Assembly: GCF_001949145.1 (NCBI RefSeq)
Contig: NW_019091364.1
Span: forward strand, 315,913-379,912
Direction of reading: 5' to 3'
Source of the DNA: Acanthaster planci
Taxonomy: Eukaryota; Echinodermata; Asteroidea; Valvatida; Acanthasteridae
DNA length: 64,000 nt
The notes beneath the pieces are model-generated. The model was given only the letters and a program-made list of their open reading frames with translations. It was not told the origin of the DNA and searched no databases. A program made the position numbers and the translations under genes. How positions within the stretch are numbered: position 1 is the stretch's first letter; each line of letters opens with the position of its first letter. Shown in pieces: positions 24,001 to 29,373 of this stretch.

Positions 24001-26256
24001 ATCTGACTCCAACCAGCCAGACGTTTGCACTAGTAAGCAGGTCATGGGCTTGAGTCCCACCCAAGTGCGCTTGTTTTTTTTTTTTTCCCACAAGTCTTCA
24101 GGGGCAAACACTGAGTATACAGTGTTATATGTCGGGCAGGGCAAAAATCCAAAATTAAAAATATACTCAGGAAGTTCAGATTTTTGTATGAACATGAACT
24201 TTTCCAAGTAGCGTTTTGGTTCTATCCACTCCTTACCTTCTCCTGTAAGTCAAGGTTGAGTGCAGCCGCTGTCAGACCTAATCCCTCGCTCCAAACAGCT
24301 TCACGTTTGGTAGTCTCCTGTACCACAGCAGGCAAAGCTTCTCGTATATCACTGAAGTAAAGTCCTCTGGGCTGGAATCCTGCTTCTTCACCCTGTCAAA
24401 CGGTTGATGACAATCAAAGAAATCATGCCTTACTTGTCGGTGTGAGTATAATAAAAAAATTAAAATATTTAAAAAACCAGTAGCAGTTATTACAAAGTTA
24501 AAGTTATCAATGTTACAACACTTTGTGGTCATGTAACTTTTTCCAAACTTGAGTTTTATAACCTTACTTTCATTTGCTGGAGCAGACAGCATTACAGAGA
24601 TATTAACCATGTTCATGTACATTGTACTAAGACAGCCAAGCGTAACAAAAAAAATCCAGATAAGGTTTAATTCTATCTTACTTACAGGTCGTTCCAGTGT
24701 GTAGGGATGTTTGCCATTGGGAAGGAGCATTGGGTCATAATGGTTATCATCTGAGCTGGGTAAGCTCATTTTGGGTGGGGTAGGCGTACGGAAATTCCTG
24801 TCATCTCCACCAGACACAGCTAGGAGTTCTGAACGCTGCAGGTCAAAAGAAAAACAAGATTTGCAGCAGGACACAAAACAACAGTCTCAAACTAAAGTAT
24901 GACACCTTTAATCAAGCAGATTAAGTGCACTCAGAATTTTCAAATAGCAACAATATGAGAAGTTAAATAAATAATAATTAATGAGTTCTATTTCGTTGTT
25001 TTTGTCTCAATATTCCAGAGAAAGAAAAATAGAGAATTTGTAATGTAGGGCTTACTTCTACAAATTTTTGAAATGACAAGTTACAATCAGGCATACACGT
25101 CCCTGCAAACTTGGTAAGATACAAGATAAAGTGTGATCAGCATACCTTTGGGAAGACTCTGGACAGACTATCAATGATATTGGGACCTGTTTGCTGTTTC
25201 TTAGCTCTCTGCAGGGCCTGATAGTAAATCCTATCCACATAATGAGAAATCTACACCAAAACACAGTCAAATACAAATGAATTTAAAAATTAAAAAAACT
25301 GTTTCCTTTTCTGCACATATAGGCTCACTCTGTACACAGCAATACGTGTACTGTCACTGTGCAAGTTAGTGGCGTCTTCTATTTGCATTGAGCGAAAGCA
25401 CCCCCTTGTCGGTTGAAAAGAGCTATGTTGGTAGGGAGTGTTCATTTTGTTGGCAGCAATGAGATCGTAACACGTGCAGTTCCCACCAAAGGAGCCTTCA
25501 TTGCTAGGAAAATATCACCCTCTCTTTGTCCTGCTCGGAGCTTATGAATTTCTATAATCACTTGACTTAAGGTTTGGTCTTGCACACCTTTTAGTGCTGT
25601 CTTGACTTCCTCACTGGTTGCAAATTTTGTTGTCGTTTTGGTTTAATAGGCACACTTTATTTTGTCAATAATCAGTTTCAATTCGTGTACATTATTGGGT
25701 CATATAAAAAAAACTAATTACTGTCCATTCACCTCTGGTCTATCTCCAATGAGCTGGGTGTAAGGAATAATGACATCAAGGACATCTTGCAGTAATCTCC
25801 AGTACGCTGGGCTATGGAAAAAAAATCCATATTTTGAGTATTTGAAATCAATACTTTGGCTGCTCAAAACAGAATTTTCACATTCAATTCCACCTTCCAT
25901 AAACTTAGGAAACATGAATGGGAGGGATGGTTATGTTTTAAAAGCAGACGATGGCTAAGAGTCACCCACCTGTTGTTCTGCAGTGTAACAATGAAGACCT
26001 CCCTCAGTTGTCTCATTAATTCCAACACATCTTTCTCCATTACCACTGACTCTGTCTCTCTCCTTAACCCCCTATCCAAGCGCCCTCTGGTGTCTGCAGC
26101 CCACTGGGTGACATCCTGCTGAATATCAGCAAGACTATCTGAGTCTGTCATGGAGGAGGCCTTTGTGTTGAGCGGTGTTGGTGGGTCCGATACAAGGGCG
26201 GCACCATGTTGATTGGGGCTCACAGGCGAGGAGGAAATTTCATTGGTGGATGACAT
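1..26256 (-). CDS. DNHD1: Dynein heavy chain domain-containing protein 1-like (DNHD1), 5' part of gene, 53 exons
   Basis: Large spliced gene, cut off by the window start. The 53 exons joined here keep phase throughout and give 3053 codons. Order: tail (1-863), neck and linker (about 864-1806), AAA1 (1807-2228), AAA2 (2229-2587), AAA3 (2588 on). P-loops are GPEQTGKT (1879-1886), GPSGSGKT (2340-2347) and GPPGVGKT (2802-2809). The motif before AAA1, YEYLG...LVSTPLSDRC, is the dynein heavy chain signature. The AAA1 Walker B, CFDEFNR in motor dyneins, reads MYTNLNH here, so the hydrolysis residues are missing. That loss, the AAA1 insert and the short tail argue for DNHD1; in people DNHD1 loss gives sperm-flagellum defects (established). 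It presumably acts in the axoneme or flagellum. The first in-frame ATG is 26254-26256, A at -3, with an in-frame TGA upstream. A divergent axonemal heavy chain is the alternative. Confidence 0.8.
158..3242 (-). CDS. DNHD1: DNHD1 exons 47-53: AAA3 module (from residue 2588)
   Basis: Exons: 3010-3242, 2710-2863, 1884-2073, 1611-1709, 1296-1506, 814-1124, 158-356. FAFSYIWGFGGHLHHRYAGA matches the canonical FVFSL.WS.GG motif. The P-loop is GPPGVGKTALMQ (2802-2809) and Walker B is HLFFLDDLNCAR (acidic pair at 2872-2873), both intact. Exon 52 has LRQLMIHRGVYDRQRLFFQA and ACSPPGTRGTGSG (canonical E.LRQ..D..G.YD and PPGGGR). Exon 53 has LVPTPVNPHYTFSLHDVNRV (canonical FLPTP.K.HY.FNLRD.S.V) and then a Gly/Arg-rich tract. 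It ends one base into a codon at donor GTATGC; the next exon lies outside the window. Confidence 0.87.
3661..3700. repeat. 20-bp direct tandem repeat, two copies
   Basis: GTTGAATGGTTGGACAATTG at 3661-3680 repeats at 3681-3700 with one change. Located in the intron between exons 46 and 47. Confidence 0.85.
4753..6695 (-). CDS. DNHD1: DNHD1 exons 42-46: AAA2 module (residues 2229-2587)
   Basis: Exons: 6415-6695, 5998-6174, 5685-5870, 5204-5483, 4753-4906. Helical entry VALVYAIQHLLLPRLHSP leads into VLELYDSLKQRSGVILIGPS with P-loop GPSGSGKTVCRETLERVL (2340-2347). Exon 45 holds the Walker B region as RWLVLDGALNPDWTESIGSL (canonical WIVFDGDVDP.W.E..N.VL). Exon 46 has VLFETTDLSSASPALISRCG, the sensor-containing signature (canonical LFEV.DL..ASPATVSRCG). 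In motor dyneins AAA2 binds but does not hydrolyse nucleotide. Confidence 0.88.
6750..7020. repeat. Dispersed repeat, copy A (DNHD1 intron)
   Basis: Shares ordered blocks with 11311-11563 in the same orientation: AACAAAAGAGGGCATG, a TGTTTGAC..GGAGCA..CTGA.TACGC block, GGTCTT..TGTG, CATCTGTCTTTC and a CACTTCA.CTC block. No coding potential seen. Probably an old copy of an unidentified transposable element. Confidence 0.6.
7069..8046 (-). CDS. DNHD1: DNHD1 exons 39-41: AAA1 second half (residues 2068-2228)
   Basis: Exons: 7859-8046, 7474-7611, 7069-7225. The segment resumes the AAA1 fold: VKFDGALMAVSSNFGCFATL then KMPDTLRSLMRPVAMIKPDL, matching the canonical dynein block ending in FITMNPGYAGRTELPDNLK.LFRPV.M..PD. 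The GYAGR element is replaced by TTSSVTS, another departure from a working AAA1 site. ALYCRGFLTADTLASKL and LRAMQAAINIALGKLY correspond to the AAA1 lid helices. Confidence 0.85.
8289..8760 (-). CDS. DNHD1: DNHD1 exons 37-38: basic Ser/His-rich insert inside AAA1 (residues 1975-2067)
   Basis: Exons: 8662-8760 and 8289-8469. The 93-residue segment has no counterpart that I know in motor dyneins. It is rich in Arg, His, Ser and Pro and contains RRKSL, RRRASHHHKK and RRHSIG. Three serines sit in R-R-x-S context (1981, 2002 and 2038). Both exons have good acceptors and donors and are phase-compatible with their neighbours. Because exon 37 is phase 0 at both ends and 99 bases long, it could be skipped without changing frame. 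Confidence 0.75.
9105..9855 (-). CDS. DNHD1: DNHD1 exons 34-36: AAA1 first half, Walker A intact, Walker B degenerate (residues 1807-1974)
   Basis: Exons: 9593-9855, 9308-9440, 9105-9211. Exon 34 carries YEYLGQDAPLVSTPLSDRC and then GPEQTGKTETVRDLAK (P-loop at 1879-1886), clearly the AAA1 start of dynein heavy chains (canonical GPAGTGKTETTKDLAK). Exon 35 aligns residue for residue with the canonical Walker B block, but GAWxCFDEFNRI has become GSWVMYTNLNHM (about 1925-1936): Asp to Thr, Glu to Asn, Arg to His. Nucleotide binding is possible; hydrolysis at AAA1 is unlikely (inference). Confidence 0.88.
10115..15221 (-). CDS. DNHD1: DNHD1 exons 23-33: linker domain (DHC_N2-like, residues 1191-1806)
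   Basis: Exons: 15051-15221, 14633-14873, 14370-14518, 13740-13874, 13336-13431, 12829-12960, 11939-12179, 11600-11773, 11027-11255, 10698-10846, 10115-10246. Linker landmarks in order: NALKPRHWKALF (canonical LR.RHW..L), WLYLSRVF (YLE.IF), LLDHARAASPRLFFLSDEEL (canonical FPRFYFLS..ELL), WVAGLETTMKN, and FDWQKTLHYV (F.W...LRYY) just before AAA1. In motor dyneins the linker swings across the AAA ring during the power stroke. Exon 28 ends at a GC donor (see findings). Confidence 0.85.
11311..11563. repeat. Dispersed repeat, copy B (DNHD1 intron)
   Basis: Diverged partner of 6750-7020, same orientation; contains an internal T run that the other copy lacks. Located between exons 30 and 31. Confidence 0.6.
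15641..18188 (-). CDS. DNHD1: DNHD1 exons 17-22: tail to neck helical region (residues 864-1190)
   Basis: Exons: 18014-18188, 17425-17643, 16736-16858, 16410-16571, 16128-16229, 15641-15838. Long amphipathic helices with spaced Trp, as expected for the dynein tail and neck: AMTNYQSLMDSAIHDIKAFC, PALTAAFRDLLNFVASEAKK, and exon 22 RLTLWSYVEVSTYNIKDWKQ, which resembles the helical part leading into the linker. From exon 18 to exon 23 all junctions are phase 0. Confidence 0.8.
17091..17280. repeat. T-rich low-complexity tract
   Basis: About 190 bases made almost wholly of T and A with TTTATT and TTTTATTT runs, in the intron between exons 18 and 19 (A-rich on the transcribed strand). May be the tail of an old retroelement inserted on the minus strand, but no body is recognisable. 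Confidence 0.6.
18398..18573. mobile_element. Short MITE-like inverted-repeat element
   Basis: Starts AAGGGTGCGTTCACAC and ends TTAAACGCACCCTT, giving terminal inverted repeats on AAGGGTGCGTT. A second inverted pair, CTGTTAACAC and GTGTTAACAG, lies inside, so most of the 175 bases can fold back. No clear target-site duplication. Intronic, between exons 16 and 17. Confidence 0.55.
18637..20864 (-). CDS. DNHD1: DNHD1 exons 13-16: tail with acidic, probably disordered block (residues 581-863)
   Basis: Exons: 20701-20864, 20103-20289, 19577-19917, 18637-18793. Exon 13 is a hydrophobic helix bundle (FVQLVDQILLCHLLALARTN). Exon 14 and exon 15 are Ser/Thr-rich; exon 15 ends in an acidic low-complexity run (DLPQMDDEEFSHGSDSHDGE and on). 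Its 5' limit is less certain: the acceptor CACCAG at 19918-19923 keeps phase, whereas the stronger-looking TAG 12 bases upstream does not. Exon 16 ends NQNNLIDTLENE. Confidence 0.7.
20890..20925 (+). repeat. Repeat-like motif with internal palindrome
   Basis: AAGTGCCTTGCTCAAGGACA contains the palindrome CCTTG.CTCAAGG, a motif met often in dispersed repeats of aquatic animals. No larger element could be delimited. Confidence 0.25.
21005..22676 (-). CDS. DNHD1: DNHD1 exons 8-12: dynein tail segment (residues 349-580)
   Basis: Exons: 22504-22676, 22242-22400, 21952-22035, 21323-21523, 21005-21085. The stretch DPNEHWIVSCFGIMHKVKGQ then YDWHREAVLWSTLTKMPFFKYF matches the tail motif of several dynein heavy chains (a W..SRFG..H module followed by W.RE...F..L...PFF). 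It continues with KAFHRWLSNKKFLEYSKIR. Exon 12 is a charged helix (SLYVQRQKKEQREQNLKRAQ), probably coiled coil. Exon 11 seems to need a frame change, but the acceptor at 21524-21525 restores phase without one. Confidence 0.78.
21655..21790 (+). mobile_element. tRNA-derived SINE-like relic
   Basis: CCTGGTTCAAATCCCATTTC holds a near-perfect pol III B box (GGTTCAAATCC). About 40 bases upstream is an A-box-like GGTTGGTGCAGCAAC. A non-tRNA body follows (GGTTTTCCCAGAATATTT). No cloverleaf forms, so this is not a functional tRNA. Intronic, between exons 10 and 11. Confidence 0.5.
22978..26256 (-). CDS. DNHD1: DNHD1 exons 1-7: N-terminal tail (residues 1-348)
   Basis: Exons: 25970-26256, 25733-25811, 25146-25250, 24686-24835, 24237-24392, 23384-23500, 22978-23127. 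The first 60 residues are Ser/Pro/Asp-rich and look disordered. A helical part follows with SPAYWRLLQDVLDVIIPYTQ and ISHYVDRIYYQALQRAKK. Exon 4 is Pro/Asp-rich (TPTPPKMSLPSSDDNHYDP). Exon 7 starts with a proline run (LPPPPPLTG). Acceptors have polypyrimidine tracts and the donors are GT. I recognise no named domain here; tails of dynein heavy chains diverge fast. Confidence 0.75.
23818..24148. mobile_element. Fold-back element with nested inverted repeats and a tRNA-like core
   Basis: Arms 23853-23930 and 24069-24147 are inverted copies: TTTTGCCCTGCCCGA... against TCGGGCAGGGCAAAA, with CAGTGTTTGC..CTGAAGACTTGTGG in both. A second pair (GATTTGC...GGGGAGATGTCA near 23818-23838, and TGACATCTCCC...GCAAATCC near 23942-23963) interlocks with the first. 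The centre holds GGGCTTGAGTCCCACC, close to a pol III B box. Intronic, between exons 5 and 6. Confidence 0.6.
26078..26092 (-). promoter_or_regulatory. CTCF-like motif within DNHD1 exon 1
   Basis: Minus strand ACACCAGAGGGCGCT fits the bilaterian CTCF core (CCASYAGRKGGCR) at 12 of 13 positions. It is inside coding sequence, so the match may be chance. Confidence 0.3.
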
Positions 26257-26346
26257 TATCACGATAATGTAGGCTCACTAAATGTAACTGACCCACACAG
26301 GTGTTAGGTCTACTTCGGCATCATGCCTGGCGTAATGTCACCTCGT
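26257..26346 (-). other. DNHD1: 5' untranslated part of DNHD1 exon 1
   Basis: On the minus strand a pyrimidine run (TTTTCTTTCTTTCTG) followed by CTTGGTAG makes a strong splice acceptor at 26347-26348. This suggests a leader exon that starts at 26346 and a non-coding exon further upstream. The leader contains a four-codon upstream ORF (ATG ATG CCG AAG TAG) ahead of the chosen start. No transcript evidence. Confidence 0.4.
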
Positions 26347-27645
26347 CTACCAAGATCAACAGAAAGAAAGAAAAGGCATGAATTTGTGTAAATTCTTACT
26401 GGAGGAATTACCACAGGAACAAACACACAGAGCCTTATTTGCTCAGTTAAGCAAAAGCAATGGGAAAAGGAACATTATTTGAACACTGAGTCTGTCCCCC
26501 AAGTGAACCCTTTCCGACGATAAAAACTATTTTGGGTGGACAGACAGAAATTGAAATGGCCAGTTGTACATAAAACAGGGTGCCAATCCTCCATTGTGAA
26601 TGTGAAACCCCAATTAAATCTGTTTAAATACCTTTATCGTGAAATACATGATCAAAAACAAACATTTGGAGAGGTTTTAAACAAAATTTTTCTTAAAAAA
26701 TTCTTTCTCATTCCAGTCGTAAAACAGCCACATCATCTGATTGTGAAATTAAGCCACAGCCAGGCAGCTATCCTAACTGACCTTCCACCATATTTCAGCC
26801 AGTAATAAGTAGGGCCTACATCTAATGTACGTGACCATGACTCGGGCAGACATGCACAAAATGAAAAATAGTATATTTGTGAATCCTCCTGCCCATAGAC
26901 CAAACCAAAATCTAGCAATGACACCAGAGTATACATACGTTGCTCGACTATGCAATGATGAGCTATTTTTGGATCAGGTTTGCATATGACATCGATATCT
27001 TTATCGGCTGAAAACTTCAATACAAATTGCTCTGATTGATCAAATTTACAGGAAACATGCTACCCAGAGCTAAATGAATCTTTCCTTTCATTTCGTATTT
27101 CTAAAAGCAGATCAACGTGATATTTTGGTTGAATCTTGCACTGGAAGTGTTGGGTAGGCTAGGTGAGTTCAATTCTGCCAATGAAAACATTTACACAATA
27201 AAAATAAAGTTTTGCCGAAGGTTACTTTATGCATGAAAATGTTGCCATGAAAAATCTCCATCGATTCATCATGGTGAATTTTATGTATACTGGGGCAATT
27301 TTCCAAAATAGCTTTCGGAAATAGTTTTGCAATGGCATAGACTACAATCAATGGCAACGGCGGGCCATGTTGATTGCTGGCAGTTAGTTAGTTTCCCAAA
27401 ATCTTGAAGGAAAACAACATCATTATCACGTGACCTGATAAAAATGATGCCACTGCCACTTGAACATGCAACATATTAAGCAGAAACCAGGGACATTGCT
27501 AGATTGTGGCTTGGTCCACGACCTGTTAGAAGTAGAATAGGCCTTGATGGAGTTTCACATTTCGTATGTTATTAATCAAACTTGTCAGACTCAGAGCTCG
27601 GAGACTGGTATCAAACATGTCAGAGTAGCCTACCCCCTGAGCTGT

Positions 27646-27791
27646 AGGGTCCGACATCCACCTAGTCCCACACGTAGGTCTGTGGATGGCTCTCCTTTAG
27701 AATCTGTCTCTTTTCTGGTGGCGACAGAAAAGAGACAGATTTCAAAAGAGAGCACGTCTGTCCCGCTCGTGGCGGATCGATGTCGGACCCA
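27646..27791. mobile_element. Hairpin (fold-back) repeat upstream of DNHD1
   Basis: Perfect 17-bp inner stem: AATCTGTCTCTTTTCTG (27701-27717) against its complement at 27725-27741, with a 7-base loop. Imperfect arms extend outward to GGGTCCGACATC and GATGTCGGACCC at the two ends. Looks like a MITE; a C run follows. Confidence 0.6.
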
Positions 27792-27978
27792 GTCTAGTTC
27801 TGGGACAAACGAAGAGCCCCCCCCCCTCATGGTTCCATTTACATGAGTAAACGTCATATAAGCAATACTTATTCAATAAAACGCGTCAAAAATTCCGAAA
27901 AACCAACCAGAAAGTAAATTCTCTTCCGTTTTCAAAACCTGTCAAAAATCGCCAAACGAAAGCTTCGTGTTGCCAAGT

Positions 27979-27996
27979 CGCCATTTTCCTTCCCGA
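27979..27996 (-). promoter_or_regulatory. Candidate TATA-less promoter element for DNHD1 (ETS/YY1-like)
   Basis: Minus strand reads CGGGAAGGAAAATGGCG: an ETS-like GGAA core beside a YY1-like AAAATGGCG. This pairing is common in housekeeping-type promoters without TATA. It lies about 1.7 kb upstream of the start codon, where a non-coding first exon is expected. Motif-based inference only. Confidence 0.3.
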
Positions 27997-28018
27997 AATA
28001 AATAAACCAAATTGCGCA

Positions 28019-28031
28019 GCGCCCTCTTGCA
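28019..28031 (-). promoter_or_regulatory. Weak CTCF-like motif near the DNHD1 promoter candidate
   Basis: Plus strand GCGCCCTCTTGCA, the reverse of an AAGAGGGCGC core. One mismatch in the central part of the CTCF consensus. It sits about 25 bases from the ETS/YY1-like element. Confidence 0.2.
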
Positions 28032-28169
28032 CCATGGAAAGACAGCCTAAGGTTGCACTACACCATCTACGCGCCCATAGAAAACGGTGCTAAATCGGAC
28101 CGAAATAGCGCCGTCTGTTGACTTTCGTGAAAAGGTTGGCCTCCCTTTTTTCACTGGAAATCCAAGATT

Positions 28170-28517
28170 ATGGCCAGAAGATCACTTTTCGTTTCAATTT
28201 CATGGGGGTTAGCCACGAAAATTTTTTATTCACCTTTGAATGAAGATACCCCCAAAATAGCAATAGAATTAGCGGACTGTACCCTTCACAATTATGAAAT
28301 GAGAGTAAAGGGAACCAGTTGCAAGCCATCTTTAGATAGACACCGTACGACGTCAGAAGGCCTCGTGATGTACCAAAAATGGTTCAAAGGCAAAATAAGT
28401 GGAATAGTGTCCCGGTTATTCACGTTTTTTCATTGTGATGTGTTAAACACACCTTCCGGGTCACACGTATTAGACTTCAGCAACACGCGCTGGGTCAACC
28501 TATTCGCACGCAAATAG
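28170..28517 (+). CDS. Unrecognised 115-codon ORF, divergent from DNHD1
   Basis: Open from an ATG in good context (A at -3, G at +4) to TAG. The product starts MARRSLFVSISWG, is mixed in composition without repeats, and has no domain that I recognise. There is no clear splice donor near its end and no AATAAA directly after it. It lies just upstream of the DNHD1 promoter candidate on the opposite strand, so it could be a small single-exon gene, a first exon, or a chance ORF. Confidence 0.18.
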   Translation: MARRSLFVSISWGLATKIFYSPLNEDTPKIAIELADCTLHNYEMRVKGTSCKPSLDRHRTTSEGLVMYQKWFKGKISGIVSRLFTFFHCDVLNTPSGSHVLDFSNTRWVNLFARK

Positions 28518-28757
28518 CTTTATATTTTTAATATATTATACCTGAAACCGAAAACAGGCTTAATGCCTTTGGCTTATGGTCTATGTGCTTTGGTGACTTG
28601 GTGTCCGTTTTTATCAACATGCGCTATGCTGAAAAAAATAGCTTCGAAAAGACAGGGCTTCGGTAAAACAGTTTGTGCGTCCGTCAGCAAGGCCCAAGTA
28701 CAGTTTGTCTGGGTTCGGTCGCGCTGCCGCAGCTTGTGTGTCACCGTGACTCCCTGC

Positions 28758-28774
28758 ACGTACGTACGTACGTA
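28758..28774. repeat. (ACGT)n microsatellite
   Basis: Four ACGT units in a row, a CpG-containing simple repeat. Confidence 0.9.
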
Positions 28775-28947
28775 GGCCTGTATGTCTGGACTTCTGTGGT
28801 TTTAACTAAGAGGCCTTTGCCAACTCTGGTTATGGGCCGAACATGAAATTGCAGATGTTAATAGGCTACAGAAGAGCACAAGTAGTATGCGATGGCGCAC
28901 AACTTAACTAGAGCGAAGATCAGGAAGAGTACGCGTTTTAATAAAAC

Positions 28948-28960
28948 GCCCTCTAGCGCC
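28948..28960 (-). promoter_or_regulatory. CTCF-like motif
   Basis: Plus strand GCCCTCTAGCGCC; on the minus strand CTAGAGGGCG fits the ten core positions SYAGRKGGCR, while the flanking CCA does not match. Confidence 0.22.
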
Positions 28961-29344
28961 AACATGTGGCAATCCCAACTTGAATGATTATGATGGTTAA
29001 CATGCATCATAATAGAGATAAAAATGAAGAGAAAAGCAGCGGATTTGAAGTTTGTCGACGTGCGTAAAAATATGAAGATGTAGGCTTGCTGGCAAAATAC
29101 ATCAACTACCACATTAAAGTTACCGATTATAACAAAGCAAATGGGAAGGAAAGACAACACAAGACTCACAATGCAATTTAGGTCCAAACTTGATTGATGA
29201 CCAGAATTCAATTGCTGATGATTAATGTCCGGAATTCTATAATAAATTCACCGTTAGGTGACATTTTATAATTTTTTTTTCAAGAACCCACTGAACAGGA
29301 AGTCACTGATAAATGAATCAGTCAAGAAATAGCACTTCAAGCGC

Positions 29345-29373
29345 TCGATCAAAATTAAATTAATTTTGATCGA
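29345..29373. repeat. Perfect 14-bp palindrome with 1-base spacer
   Basis: TCGATCAAAATTAA, one A, then TTAATTTTGATCGA. A further CTCGATCAAATATT lies 10 bases on. Could be a dimeric protein site or a fold-back remnant. Confidence 0.8.

Larger units (their letters stand above)
10247..25969 (-). other. DNHD1 introns between tail and linker exons
   Basis: Introns of roughly 100 to 900 bases. Those over 300 bases without listed repeats (for example 10247-10697, 12180-12828, 12961-13335, 13875-14369, 15222-15640, 18794-19576, 20290-20700, 22036-22241, 25251-25732) show only local AT-rich tracts. Repeats are listed separately at 11311, 17091, 18398, 20890, 21655 and 23818. Confidence 0.6.
26347..28169. 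other. 5' flank of DNHD1
   Basis: Contains the hairpin element, the promoter candidate and CTCF-like motifs listed separately. A non-coding first exon is expected here but cannot be delimited. Confidence 0.4.

Noticed and set aside
24278-24874. 198-codon minus-strand ORF as a single exon
   Set aside because: It only bridges exon 4, an intron and a shifted reading of exon 5; splice sites and phase support two separate exons.
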